Of a stretch of DNA of 64,000 bases, positions 43,268 through 52,962 are shown piece after piece; positions within the stretch are counted from its first letter, which is position 1, and every line of letters starts with the position of its first letter. The stretch is from Mucilaginibacter sp. (GTDB lineage: Bacteria > Bacteroidota > Bacteroidia > Sphingobacteriales > Sphingobacteriaceae): positions 1 to 64,000 of the forward strand of contig JANXTT010000054.1 in NCBI GenBank assembly GCA_025352225.1, in the 5' to 3' direction. The notes below the pieces were generated by a model. The model had not been told where the DNA came from. It made no database searches and saw only the letters and a program-made list of their open reading frames with translations. Position numbers and translations under genes: made by a program.

Positions 43268-43489
43268 ATGATTCAGCGATTTTTTAAAATATTATCATGC
43301 ATTATATTTACAATAACTATTACGTCATGTGTGCATTTAAAAGAGTATCAGAAGAACAAATTGAACGACTCAGAAATGGCGCTAGGTAACCGGAAGGTGG
43401 AGCGTAATGAACTTAATTTTGAATCGTACCGCGAAAGCGCGTCAGGTGCAAATGCCGGAAAAACTGGCGGTGGTTGTGGCTGTAATTAA
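43268..43489 (+). CDS. DUF4266 small lipoprotein
   Basis: 73 residues. A signal peptide with lipobox (ITSC) leaves about 50 mature residues: a charged segment (LNDSEMALGNRKVERNELNF) and the conserved tail ESYRESASGANAGKTGG followed by GCGCN. The family is short and found next to ApbE and DUF3570. The tail, with two Cys in a glycine context, suggests a cofactor site or modification, but none is proven. Confidence 0.88.
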   Translation: MIQRFFKILSCIIFTITITSCVHLKEYQKNKLNDSEMALGNRKVERNELNFESYRESASGANAGKTGGGCGCN

Positions 43490-43519
43490 ATATGCTGATA
43501 ACACGTACTATATTGTTTT

Positions 43520-44815
43520 ATGAAAAGAATTTTTTTATCCATTATCGGTTTTTCGTTTTTATGCCGCGTCAGTAGCTATGCCCAAACCAATCAGGACAGT
43601 ATACACAATCCTGGTAAGTTTAGTTTATATACGCCTGTAGAGGAGGATAGCAGCGGTTATAAAGCCCGGAAACTGCGATTGGATGAAATAGACCTCGTTT
43701 CGAGCTATTATACACAAGATGGTAATCATTCCCCTATTACCGGAGGCGTTGGTACCGAAAAAGTAACAGATATCGCTAACGGTATTGATCTTAAATTTGT
43801 ATGGTATGGCGTTGGTAAAAACAAAAACATCCTATCCACAGGCCTCGGCGTAGATTACCATACATCAGCTTCGGCCGCGTATGTTTCTAAATCAGGGGCG
43901 TCAAAAACAGGTGGAACAAGGATATATCCTTCACTTGATTTTACTACAGAAAACGTTAAAAAAGGGAGTACTTTTGGGATAGGTGCTTATTACTCTACGG
44001 AGTATAATTATAAATCATTTGGCGCCGATTTGCATTTTTCAAAAAAGACAGCAGATAAAAACGGCGAATTTAGTGCTAAAGTACAAGCTTATCTTGATCA
44101 GGTTACCCTCATATATCCGTCTGAATTAATACCTGCAACTACTACCACAAATACTATTGTAACGTCAGCCAGCGGCACAACTTCATCAGGTAGTAGTGGT
44201 ACTAGTGTAAAAATTCCAAGTAGCCCCCGTAATACCTATACGGCATCGTTATCCTATTCGCAAATGATCAATTCAAGGCTTCAGGTTATGGTAATGGCTG
44301 ATGTAGTTAAGCAAGATGGTTATTTAGGTTTACCTTTCCACCGGGTATATTTTACCAACAGGGTGGATAGTGTTGAAAAACTGCCTTCGTCGCGGTTTAA
44401 ACTGCCATTGGGTATCAGGCTCAATTATTTTATGGGCGATAACATCATTATACGCTCCTACTATCGGTACTATACCGATGATTGGGGTACCCAATCTAAT
44501 ACAGCATATTTGGAAGTACCATATAAAATAACTCCGTTTTTTTCGGTTTCGCCTTTTTACAGGTATTATACACAAACAGCGGCCAAATACTTTAAACCTT
44601 ACGCCATTCATACCATTGGCGAGACCTACTATACCAGTAACTATGCTTATGCAGAGTTTAACAGTGCTTTTTATGGTGTTGGGCTAAGGCTGGCTCCGCC
44701 AAAGGGTGTTTTAGGTTGGCAAAACCTGCATGAGATGGAAATTAGGTACGGTCATTATTCGCAAACTACCGATTTAACGTCAAACGTGATTTCAATAAGC
44801 TTTGGATTTAAATAA
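43520..44815 (+). CDS. DUF3570 outer-membrane beta-barrel protein
   Basis: 431 residues with a signal peptide (ending SSYAQ). The mature part has alternating beta strands, including LRLDEIDLVSSYYTQDGNHS near the N-terminus and a final SFGFK with a C-terminal aromatic-basic end, typical of outer-membrane barrels. A Ser/Thr-rich loop lies around residues 210-240. It is the third gene of the ApbE/DUF4266/DUF3570 operon; a surface redox or metal function is inferred. Confidence 0.87.
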   Translation: MKRIFLSIIGFSFLCRVSSYAQTNQDSIHNPGKFSLYTPVEEDSSGYKARKLRLDEIDLVSSYYTQDGNHSPITGGVGTEKVTDIANGIDLKFVWYGVGKNKNILSTGLGVDYHTSASAAYVSKSGASKTGGTRIYPSLDFTTENVKKGSTFGIGAYYSTEYNYKSFGADLHFSKKTADKNGEFSAKVQAYLDQVTLIYPSELIPATTTTNTIVTSASGTTSSGSSGTSVKIPSSPRNTYTASLSYSQMINSRLQVMVMADVVKQDGYLGLPFHRVYFTNRVDSVEKLPSSRFKLPLGIRLNYFMGDNIIIRSYYRYYTDDWGTQSNTAYLEVPYKITPFFSVSPFYRYYTQTAAKYFKPYAIHTIGETYYTSNYAYAEFNSAFYGVGLRLAPPKGVLGWQNLHEMEIRYGHYSQTTDLTSNVISISFGFK

Positions 44816-44840
44816 AAAGCAATTTATTATAATCTATCCG

Positions 44841-44868
44841 TCCGCTCAGGCACCCGCACCTGAGCGGA
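44841..44868. terminator. Hairpin between convergent genes
   Basis: TCCGCTCAGG and CCTGAGCGGA form a 10-bp stem with an 8-nt loop, between the DUF3570 gene and the convergent symporter gene. There is no strong T run. Confidence 0.5.
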
Positions 44869-44905
44869 TAAACCAGCAGGCAACCAGGTAGCTTGCACAA
44901 AGCTT

Positions 44906-46255
44906 CTAAACTCGTACTGGCTTAGTCTCCCTAAACCTGCTAAAAAATATCAGCGCAAGCAAGCAGAGTACAAACCCGCATAAACCATTTAGGCGCAGGC
45001 CATAATCATGGCCGGGGTCTTTACCATATATAGTCAATAAGGCAAATAACGCAATGCCCAGGGTTTGGCCAAGTTTAACAAACAAGTATTTCACTGCAAA
45101 AAACATCCCCTCACTGTTCTCTCCGGTTTTTATGGAGTCGTTTTGGGCAATTTCGGCTAAAATAGCATTAGGTAAAATACCCAGGGCAGCCAGCGGGAAA
45201 GCGGCACAAATCACCAGCGTATAAATTTGGGCATGCGCCGAAAAAGGAAGTTTTCCCAAAAAATAGATCACCACAAAAATTAAGCTCAGTATCCCGAAAG
45301 AAAACAATACCAGCGGCTTTTTACCAAACCGGGCCGAGATATAATTGATGAGCGGATAAAACATAACTGATACCAGTACCATAACACCCATTAATAAACC
45401 ACCTTCGGACTGGGGGAGGCCAAGCAGTACAGTAACAAAAAATAATAACCCGCTTGATATGATACTTAGTGCCATATAGTACGAAAAATCTGATATAAGA
45501 TAATACTTGAAGTTGCGGTTGCCAAAAGTTTTGCGGACAGCTGGCCATAACGGCAGGTGAGAGGGTTTACTATTGGAGTATTTTTTCTCGTTAATATAAA
45601 AAACAGGAATCAGCATAACCAGGCCAGCGAAAACGCTTAAAGCCCAAATGGTATATTGTAATGCATTGGTGCGGGATGTGACATGGTAAAAATGCTGTAT
45701 AAGATCGGCAAAGTTATTAATCAGAGCCGAAAATATAATACCCATTACAAACCCGATCTGTTGGAACGAGGACAGCTTAACTTTCTCGTCGGCCGTATCG
45801 GTCATTTCGGGTAAAAGGGCATTATAGGGTATAATATAACTGGTAGCCGCAATAAAAAAACCAATAAGCGCAAAGGTTAACCATATCGCGTTATGGATAT
45901 GTTCGGCCATAACAACCGGGTAAAAGGTTAGACAGCAAAATATTACCGTTGGTAAGGTTGCCTTCTTCATAAAAGGTATTCTACGACCTTTCGGGTTATC
46001 GCTCTTATCGCTCAATGACGCTAAAAAGGGATCAAAAAAAGCATCTACCAACCTGCCCGATGCCGCTATGATAGACATGATATTGAGTACCCCAAATACC
46101 ATTAGCTGTGGCACCAACGGTATCAGCCCGGAGTTAGATGGCGGCAAATAAAAGTATGGCAGCATCACAATAATGGTATTAGTCATGATGCTCCAGCCCA
46201 TCATACCGGCAGCATAAGCTACCTGTTTCCGGAAGGGCAATTTAGATACAGACAT
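44906..46255 (-). CDS. GPH-family (MFS) sugar:cation symporter
   Basis: 449 residues from the ATG that begins MSVSKLPFRKQVAYAAG; the frame extends 20 codons upstream with a hydrophobic run. Twelve membrane helices are expected. DAFFDPFLASLSDKSDNPKGRRIPFM is the signature of the glycoside-pentoside-hexuronide symporter group. It should import a sugar or oligosaccharide with a cation. Divergent from the ethanolamine genes, with no sugar enzyme beside it. Confidence 0.87.
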   Translation of the reverse strand: MSVSKLPFRKQVAYAAGMMGWSIMTNTIIVMLPYFYLPPSNSGLIPLVPQLMVFGVLNIMSIIAASGRLVDAFFDPFLASLSDKSDNPKGRRIPFMKKATLPTVIFCCLTFYPVVMAEHIHNAIWLTFALIGFFIAATSYIIPYNALLPEMTDTADEKVKLSSFQQIGFVMGIIFSALINNFADLIQHFYHVTSRTNALQYTIWALSVFAGLVMLIPVFYINEKKYSNSKPSHLPLWPAVRKTFGNRNFKYYLISDFSYYMALSIISSGLLFFVTVLLGLPQSEGGLLMGVMVLVSVMFYPLINYISARFGKKPLVLFSFGILSLIFVVIYFLGKLPFSAHAQIYTLVICAAFPLAALGILPNAILAEIAQNDSIKTGENSEGMFFAVKYLFVKLGQTLGIALFALLTIYGKDPGHDYGLRLNGLCGFVLCLLALIFFSRFRETKPVRV

Positions 46256-46367
46256 GCTGCAATATGCAATTATTATAATAATAAATGTAATGATTTTACC
46301 ATTTTTACATAACAACGTTTATTGGTATATTGAAGCGATTTGAATATTAGCTACTTAATTAAATAAA

Positions 46368-47723
46368 ATGGCGGCTGAACAGGCACAACAACTTAAAAAG
46401 GTTTTAAAGCCGGTACATTTATGGGCCATTGCGGTGGGCCTGGTTATATCCGGCGAATATTTTGGTTGGAACTACGGTTGGGGTGTAGCAGGTACGGTGG
46501 GGTTTTTAATTGCCACCATTATTGTAACGGTTATGTATGTTACCTTTGTTTTTAGCTATACCGAGCTAACTACATCTATACCCCACGCAGGGGGCGCATT
46601 TGCTTATGCTTACCGAGCTATGGGGCCTGTTGCGGGCTTAATAGCAGGTTATGCAACTCTGGTTGATTTTGTACTAGCTACACCCGCCATAGCATTTGGG
46701 TTGGGCAGTTACCTCCATTTTCTATATCCCGGTTTATTGGTGCTGCCATCTGCTTTGGTGTTTTACCTGGTGTTTATCATCATCAATATATGGGGTATTA
46801 AAGAGTCGGCGGTGTTTTCCATAATGATGTCTGTATTGGCTGTTGCCGAACTGATATTGTTTATGGGCATTATATCTCCATCTTTTAAAATGACTAATTT
46901 TATGCATAACCCAATGCCTTTTGGGTGGATGGGCATATTTGCCGCACTGCCCTTTGCTATTTGGTTTTACCTGGCTATTGAAGGTGTTGCCATGGTTGCC
47001 GAAGAGGTAAAGAATCCTAAAAGAGATATCCCGAAAGGTTATATATCAGGTTTGGCAACCTTAATTTTTTTAGCGCTGGGTGTGATGATATTTGCAGGCG
47101 GCATCACCGATTGGCATAAACTCAGTAATCTGGATTATCCCTTGCCCGAGGCAATAGCCATAGTTTTAGGCAAAGCGAATGGTTTAACCAAGATATTTGC
47201 CAGTATAGGTCTGTTTGGGCTAATTGCCTCGTTCCATGGCACTATGCTGGCTTACTCACGGCAGGTATATGCTATGGCCCGTAGCGGATACCTGCCCCGT
47301 GGCTTGGCTACCGTCAATAAAAAATTCAATACCCCGCATTGGGCCATTATTGCCGGTGCCGTGGTGGGATGCATTGCATTAGCAACAGGCACTACCAGCC
47401 AGATCATCGTACTATCAGTATTGGGAGCCGTTATTATGTATATGCTGAGTATGGTTAGTTTATTTGTTTTGCGCGTTAAAGAGCCAGGCCTTGAACGGCC
47501 ATTTACGGCTCCATTTTACCCAATATTTCCGGCTATAGCATTGCTTATCACGTTTATTTGTATGGGTGCCATTATTTATTACAATGTATGGGTGAGTATG
47601 CTGTTTTTAGCAGGCCTTGTAATAGCTGTTCTAACTTTTGTGTTAATGGGAAAACATAAACAAAAGATAACAGGAGAGGTATTATTAGATAACAGGGAAG
47701 AAGTTATGTTTGAAAAATTATAA
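46368..47723 (+). CDS. eat: Ethanolamine permease (APC family)
   Basis: 451 residues with 12 predicted membrane helices. AVGLVISGEYFGWNYGWGVAG and HAGGAFAYAYRAMGPVAGLI fit the APC superfamily ethanolamine permease, and the position immediately before eutB (13 nt) supports the substrate. It should bring ethanolamine across the inner membrane for the lyase encoded downstream. Confidence 0.93.
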   Translation: MAAEQAQQLKKVLKPVHLWAIAVGLVISGEYFGWNYGWGVAGTVGFLIATIIVTVMYVTFVFSYTELTTSIPHAGGAFAYAYRAMGPVAGLIAGYATLVDFVLATPAIAFGLGSYLHFLYPGLLVLPSALVFYLVFIIINIWGIKESAVFSIMMSVLAVAELILFMGIISPSFKMTNFMHNPMPFGWMGIFAALPFAIWFYLAIEGVAMVAEEVKNPKRDIPKGYISGLATLIFLALGVMIFAGGITDWHKLSNLDYPLPEAIAIVLGKANGLTKIFASIGLFGLIASFHGTMLAYSRQVYAMARSGYLPRGLATVNKKFNTPHWAIIAGAVVGCIALATGTTSQIIVLSVLGAVIMYMLSMVSLFVLRVKEPGLERPFTAPFYPIFPAIALLITFICMGAIIYYNVWVSMLFLAGLVIAVLTFVLMGKHKQKITGEVLLDNREEVMFEKL

Positions 47724-47736
47724 CCAAATTATCAAA

Positions 47737-49128
47737 ATGGCCTATCAGCACACCATTAAAAATAAAGTTTACCGGTTTAACAGCCTCAAAATTTTATTGG
47801 CCAAAGCCACCCCTTACCGCTCGGGCGACGCGTTGGCCGGTTTGGTTGCCGATGGTTACGAAGAACGGATTGCCGCGCAAATTACGCTGGCCGATGTACC
47901 GTTGAAGGTGTTTTTGAATGAAGCCATTATACCTTATGAAACTGACGAAGTAACGCGCCTCATTATTGACGATCATAACACTAAGGCTTTCTATCCGATC
48001 AGTCATTTAACTGTTGGTGAGTTTAGGGACTGGCTTTTAGCCGATGAAGCTGATACCACAACATTAGCTTCATTAGTACCTGGAGTAACGCCCGAAATGG
48101 CAGCCGCGGTATCTAAACTGATGCGCAACCAGGATCTGATAGCTGTTGCCAGGAAATGCGAGGTCGTTACCCGTTTCAGAAACACCATTGGTTTGCACGG
48201 CCATTTTTCTACACGGTTACAACCTAACCATCCAACTGATGATGCTAAAGGAGTTGCCGCCAGCATGATAGATGGCTTGCTGTACGGTAGCGGTGATGCC
48301 GTTATTGGTATTAACCCCGCAACAGACAATCCAGCCGCGGTGATCCAATTGCTCAACCTGATAGATACATTAAGGCAACAGTTTGACATTCCAACACAAT
48401 CGTGCGTATTATGCCATTTAACTACTACGCTGCAAATTATAAACAGCAATGCCCCGGTTGATCTTACCTTCCAGTCCATAGGTGGTACTGAGCAAACTAA
48501 TGCCAGTTTCGGTATTAACCTGGCATTGGTAGAAGAAGCCTACCAGGCAACATTATCCCTAAAAAGGGGAACAATAGGCAATAATGTAATGTATTTTGAA
48601 ACTGGCCAGGGAAGTTCATTATCTGCCAACTCGCATCATGGTGTTGATCAGCAAACCTGCGAGGCGCGTGCTTATGCAGTAGCTCGTAAATTTAACCCGC
48701 TACTGGTCAATACAGTTGTAGGCTTTATTGGCCCTGAATATTTATTTGACGGTAAGCAGATTATCCGCGCAGCGCTCGAAGATCATTTTTGTGGTAAATT
48801 GCTCGGCCTGCCAATGGGAGTTGACGTTTGTTATACCAATCATGCCGACGCAGATCAGGACGATATGGATAACCTGTTGACATTGCTTGGTGTTGCGGGT
48901 TGTAACTTTGTAATGGGGATCCCGGGCTCTGACGATATTATGCTGAACTATCAATCTACGTCTTTCCACGATGCTTTGTACCTGCGTAAACTGCTGGGTT
49001 TAAAACCAGCCCCCGAGTTTGAACAGTGGCTGATTAAGCAAGGCATATTTGATGAACATGGCACCATCAGCCATCAGCATAACACCCATAAACTATTAAA
49101 TGCCAATAATGACTTATGGACGAAATAA
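47737..49128 (+). CDS. eutB: Ethanolamine ammonia-lyase large subunit
   Basis: 463 residues from the ATG; a TTG nine codons upstream is also open. The EutB TIM-barrel sequence is clear: GDALAGLVADGYEERIAAQ, FRNTIGLHGHFSTRLQPNH, IGINPATDNP and YFETGQGSSLSANSHHG. With EutC it splits ethanolamine into acetaldehyde and ammonia using adenosylcobalamin, so the cell must obtain B12. Its 3' end overlaps eutC by 13 nt. Confidence 0.95.
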   Translation: MAYQHTIKNKVYRFNSLKILLAKATPYRSGDALAGLVADGYEERIAAQITLADVPLKVFLNEAIIPYETDEVTRLIIDDHNTKAFYPISHLTVGEFRDWLLADEADTTTLASLVPGVTPEMAAAVSKLMRNQDLIAVARKCEVVTRFRNTIGLHGHFSTRLQPNHPTDDAKGVAASMIDGLLYGSGDAVIGINPATDNPAAVIQLLNLIDTLRQQFDIPTQSCVLCHLTTTLQIINSNAPVDLTFQSIGGTEQTNASFGINLALVEEAYQATLSLKRGTIGNNVMYFETGQGSSLSANSHHGVDQQTCEARAYAVARKFNPLLVNTVVGFIGPEYLFDGKQIIRAALEDHFCGKLLGLPMGVDVCYTNHADADQDDMDNLLTLLGVAGCNFVMGIPGSDDIMLNYQSTSFHDALYLRKLLGLKPAPEFEQWLIKQGIFDEHGTISHQHNTHKLLNANNDLWTK

Positions 49129-49883
49129 CTAATAGTCAACCAATAGTAAATGATACATGGATGGCTCTGCGCGAGTTTACCGCGGCCCGTATTGCGCTCG
49201 GGCGAACAGGTAATAGCATCCCTTTGCAAGAATTGTTTGATTTTAAACTTGCACACGCGCATGCCCGTGACGCGGTATTTTCTGAATTGGATATACCCGG
49301 GATAACCAACAGCCTTAACCAATTTGATAACCTGGTTTTTACCCTGCACAGCAAAGCCACCAACAGGGCAAAGTATTTAAAGCGGCCCGATTATGGCCGA
49401 AAGTTAAATGAAGCATCTACCCAATACCTCGAAAGCATTATCTCTCCCCAAACAGATATTACCATAGTTATTGCCGACGGCCTTTCGGCTACCGCGGTTA
49501 ACCAATATGCTGTAAGTATGCTTGAATGCCTGATGCCAAAACTTTTAAACGCGTCATTAAAGCTTTCGCCTTTTGTTATAGTAAAACAGGGCAGGGTTGC
49601 TGTAGCTGATGAGATTGGCTATTTACTGAGATCCAAATTATCGATTATATTAATTGGAGAGCGTCCGGGCCTTAGCGCACCCGATAGCATGGGGGCTTAC
49701 CTCACTTTTAACCCTCAACCAGGCCTAACCGACGAATCACGCAACTGTGTCTCTAACATTCGCCCTGATGGTTTAAATATGCAGTTAGCTGCCGACAAGT
49801 TGTTTTACCTTATCTGCCAATCTCTGCAAAGAAAACTCTCTGGCATCGATCTTAAAGATAACTCGGGATTAATAGGGGAGTAA
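49116..49883 (+). CDS. eutC: Ethanolamine ammonia-lyase small subunit
   Basis: 255 residues matching EutC: an N-terminal helical part with FTAARIALGRTGNSIP, then DYGRKLNE, TDITIVIADGLSATAVNQYA and IGERPGLSAPDSMGAYLTF. It completes the cobalamin-binding active site with EutB. Overlap with eutB implies coupled translation. No microcompartment, reactivase or aldehyde dehydrogenase genes follow. Confidence 0.95.
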   Translation: MDEITNSQPIVNDTWMALREFTAARIALGRTGNSIPLQELFDFKLAHAHARDAVFSELDIPGITNSLNQFDNLVFTLHSKATNRAKYLKRPDYGRKLNEASTQYLESIISPQTDITIVIADGLSATAVNQYAVSMLECLMPKLLNASLKLSPFVIVKQGRVAVADEIGYLLRSKLSIILIGERPGLSAPDSMGAYLTFNPQPGLTDESRNCVSNIRPDGLNMQLAADKLFYLICQSLQRKLSGIDLKDNSGLIGE

Positions 49884-49884
49884 G

Positions 49885-50682
49885 TTACTTTTCTCCTCCG
49901 AAAACCCACTCAATACCCGGACGAAAAAGAACAGCGTGATTATTGTCATAACTAACGCCTAAAGAGAGTAGTACGTTTTTTTTAACATGATATCCATATC
50001 CAAATGCTACAATGTTTTCACCGCCGGAAAGTTCCTGGGTACCCAGGTTTGGATTGGTTGTAACTACAACGCTTTCAGGGGCATCGCCTCCAAGCGAAGA
50101 TGTATTTCCATATATTTCGGCAAAAAGGATACTTTTTTCGGAAAGCTTAAAGGTTGTACCCAAAGCATAGTTTAATAAATTATTAGCGGTTACCCCTTGC
50201 GGTGCTCCCAGGAAAGTATAACTCAGGTTGAAACTTGTGTAAAATTTCCCGGTTGTTTTACTCAGAATAATAAAAGGGGTGTAATCTGTTTTACCTGTGC
50301 CAATAAGCGAGTTTTGAGCAGTAGGTATTTTAATCTCAGCCGCAATAGAAACTGAAGGAAGTATTTTGGTTTCAGCATATAACTGGTAAAAAAGAGTGGC
50401 TTCAAGATCGCCAATCCCCGTTGCAGATGGCCCGTTTTTAGAGTGAATATTGGTAAATGCTACCGGCTCTACCAATAGTGTAAGTTTTTTAGTAAGCCCC
50501 AATTCAAATGCTAATGGCATGGCAGTTTCTGTTCCCTGATTAGATGTTTGAAATTCAATCCCTGTGCCTATTGCTAATTGCCCGGGCAAAAGAGGCTTGG
50601 AGTCTTCTGTTTCTAAAGCCTGAGCGTTTACTTTTAAAAAGCATATGATAGAAATCAAAAAAGTGAATGCTAGCCTTTTCAT
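49885..50682 (-). CDS. Outer-membrane beta-barrel (MetA-pathway/transporter-like)
   Basis: 265 residues with a signal peptide (ending VNAQ). The mature protein consists of short beta strands with turns such as GIGDLEATLFYQL and a C-terminal FRPGIEWVFGGEK. The pattern fits the Phenol_MetA_deg family, which is a generic outer-membrane barrel group; phenol metabolism is not implied. It is convergent with eutC. Confidence 0.75.
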   Translation of the reverse strand: MKRLAFTFLISIICFLKVNAQALETEDSKPLLPGQLAIGTGIEFQTSNQGTETAMPLAFELGLTKKLTLLVEPVAFTNIHSKNGPSATGIGDLEATLFYQLYAETKILPSVSIAAEIKIPTAQNSLIGTGKTDYTPFIILSKTTGKFYTSFNLSYTFLGAPQGVTANNLLNYALGTTFKLSEKSILFAEIYGNTSSLGGDAPESVVVTTNPNLGTQELSGGENIVAFGYGYHVKKNVLLSLGVSYDNNHAVLFRPGIEWVFGGEK

Positions 50683-50768
50683 CTTAATAAAATTTAAAAT
50701 CTATTATGAATTGTGTACAATTATAGCCAAAAAATATTGTGATTGAGCAAGCCTTATTTATCTAATAT

Positions 50769-51443
50769 CTACTTCAAAAACGGCTTAACTTTACCAATCG
50801 CGAAAGCTAATTGCTCAGCAGGGGTGAGGTTGGTGTTATCCAATATAATGGCATCATGTGCCCGTATTAACGGACTTTCTTCGCGGGTGGTGTCCTGATA
50901 ATCACGGTGAGCAAGGTTATCAAAAACCTGTTCTAAAGTTATATCCGGGTTTTTTGGCGAAAGTTCCATAAATCGCCTTTTGGCACGTACAAGAGGGTCT
51001 GCAGTCATAAAAAGCTTTACCTGGGCATGCGGAAAAACAATGGTGCCGATATCGCGGCCATCCATTACAATATTTTTGGAGCGGCCCATACGTTGCTGTT
51101 GTTTCACCATTTCAATACGCACATCATGCAAAGCGGCTACGGTGCTCACGTTTTCAGAAACCGGCATTTGACGTATTTCGTCTGATACTTCTTCGTCGTT
51201 CAAACTAATATGAGTTTGATAATCACGTGAGTGGAAGTTGAGGTGTATATTGTGCAATGCAGCTATTATTTGCTCATGATCTTTTAAATCAATATCATTG
51301 CGCAAAAAATATAAAGTAACGGCGCGGTACATAGCACCACTATCAATATAAATAAAGTGGAGATTTTTTGCTAAAGCTTTTGCTAAAGTGCTTTTTCCGC
51401 AGGAAGAATATCCATCTATAGCGATTACGATGTTGTTGCCCAT
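50769..51443 (-). CDS. cmk: Cytidylate kinase
   Basis: 224 residues. The P-loop is GYSSCGKST at residues 11-19, and IDSGAMYRAVTLY, MDGRDIGTIVFP and RRFMEL are CMP-kinase signatures. It phosphorylates CMP and dCMP with ATP. The divergent arfB gene starts 26 nt beyond its start, so a shared promoter region serves both. Confidence 0.95.
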   Translation of the reverse strand: MGNNIVIAIDGYSSCGKSTLAKALAKNLHFIYIDSGAMYRAVTLYFLRNDIDLKDHEQIIAALHNIHLNFHSRDYQTHISLNDEEVSDEIRQMPVSENVSTVAALHDVRIEMVKQQQRMGRSKNIVMDGRDIGTIVFPHAQVKLFMTADPLVRAKRRFMELSPKNPDITLEQVFDNLAHRDYQDTTREESPLIRAHDAIILDNTNLTPAEQLAFAIGKVKPFLK

Positions 51444-51469
51444 TTATAAACAAAGCTACAATTTTTGAA

Positions 51470-51883
51470 ATGAATTTTACCAAAACAGATCTGCAAAGAG
51501 ACGTACATTATAAAACTTCGCGCAGCGGGGGCAAAGGCGGGCAAAATGTAAACAAGGTTTCGAGTAAAGTGGAGCTCCTGTTTTCTGTAAACGATTCCAT
51601 TTTGTTTAATACCGACGAAAAACAACTGTTGTTAACCCGCCTGCAATCTCGTTTAAGCAAAGAAGGGTTTATACAAATTATATGCGACGAAGAGCGTAGC
51701 CAGTATTTAAACAAAGAAATAGCATTGGAGAAGCTGATGGAAATATTGGTTCGGGCATTGCATGTTCCAAAGAAACGTAAGGTAACTAAACCATCAAAAA
51801 GTTCGATAAATGCCCGGCTGGACAATAAACGAAGGTCGGCACTGAAAAAGATAAATCGAATTAAGCGTGATTTTCATGATTGA
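51470..51883 (+). CDS. arfB: Alternative ribosome-rescue factor ArfB
   Basis: 137 residues. A class-I release-factor GGQ domain with SRSGGKGGQNVNKVSSKVEL (GGQ at 23-25), followed by a basic C-terminal tail (KKRKVTKPSKSSINARLDNK). No codon-recognition domain is present. It hydrolyses peptidyl-tRNA on stalled ribosomes, the tail entering the empty mRNA channel. Confidence 0.93.
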   Translation: MNFTKTDLQRDVHYKTSRSGGKGGQNVNKVSSKVELLFSVNDSILFNTDEKQLLLTRLQSRLSKEGFIQIICDEERSQYLNKEIALEKLMEILVRALHVPKKRKVTKPSKSSINARLDNKRRSALKKINRIKRDFHD

Positions 51884-51922
51884 TAAGGATCAGGCCTATT
51901 TTACTGATTGCTAATTAACCAA

Positions 51923-52885
51923 CTAATTAAAACGGTATAAAACGGATACCGATCCCCATTGATGCGGATGCACCATTTCCTGGGTTTCGCGCGACTGAAA
52001 TATCACTGATAAATCAAGAACCCAATGGCCATTCACAAAACTTCCGCCTATTTGATCAGTAAAAATAATTGGTTTTTGAGTTGCTGTTATTTCAAGGTGA
52101 CGAGGTTTATGATTAAATAGACTGCCCGCTACTGTGGCATTATAAGCTACATAATTTATTAATGGCTTATTATAAAAAAAAAATTCAGCATCATGAAGTG
52201 GTTTTATATTACGATTTTGCCAAATAGAACTTGTGGTACTGCTGGAATTAAATAGCTGATTAAATTTGCCAGCACGAAACAGTACACCTGCCGATGCGCC
52301 TGTTAAACCGTTCCCAACATCGGCGTGCGTATTTAGAGAGATATCAAATGCCGAACCTCTTAATAACAAACGATTATATTCTGCCGAAAGGTTTACTTCA
52401 TAGTTGTTTTGTATTTGGTATTGCCAGCCTCCTGGCGTATAAAATCCAAATGTTTTATGTATTAAATCCTGAATTTCTTTGCCGTAGGAGTATCGTCCAA
52501 CAAATCCGGTTTGTATCTCCAGTTTAAGGTTACTTTCGTTTTTGTACAATAGGTTTAATGAAGAACCTACATAAAGATAACCGGCAAATGGCCTGTCCAC
52601 ATATATTGATGATGGAATAAAGCCCGATTGTGGAGTGTATATCTTTTGCCCAAGCTCAAAGCTCAATACCTTGTTTTGCAAAAACGAAGTATTAGTATTG
52701 TCGATCTTTAACGCGTGTCTGAAATAAAAAAAGTTACCTGCTGTATAGTATTTATCCGATCCGCGGGCCAAAAAACCATCATTGTCTGTTTTGAAACCAG
52801 CTTCGTTTTTATAAGTTTCATTTTGTGCGAACAGGGTATACCCCCAAAACAGAAGAACAAGTATTACAAGAAATCTAGGTTTCAT
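51923..52885 (-). CDS. LpxR-like lipid A deacylase (DUF2219)
   Basis: 320 residues with a signal peptide (ending LFAQ). It is an outer-membrane barrel: KTDNDGFLARGSDKYYTAGN near the N-terminus carries the Asn-Asp and Tyr-Thr residues of LpxR, and VDRPFAGYLYVG and GWQYQIQNN follow. The family removes 3'-acyl chains of lipid A. Enzymatic activity is inferred by family. Confidence 0.82.
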   Translation of the reverse strand: MKPRFLVILVLLFWGYTLFAQNETYKNEAGFKTDNDGFLARGSDKYYTAGNFFYFRHALKIDNTNTSFLQNKVLSFELGQKIYTPQSGFIPSSIYVDRPFAGYLYVGSSLNLLYKNESNLKLEIQTGFVGRYSYGKEIQDLIHKTFGFYTPGGWQYQIQNNYEVNLSAEYNRLLLRGSAFDISLNTHADVGNGLTGASAGVLFRAGKFNQLFNSSSTTSSIWQNRNIKPLHDAEFFFYNKPLINYVAYNATVAGSLFNHKPRHLEITATQKPIIFTDQIGGSFVNGHWVLDLSVIFQSRETQEMVHPHQWGSVSVLYRFN

Positions 52886-52962
52886 TCAAAGAAAATAATT
52901 TGCCAAAAATAAAAAAAAGCTAGACAATATCCGGCTTTTAATATTCTCATCATTAGCCCAGA

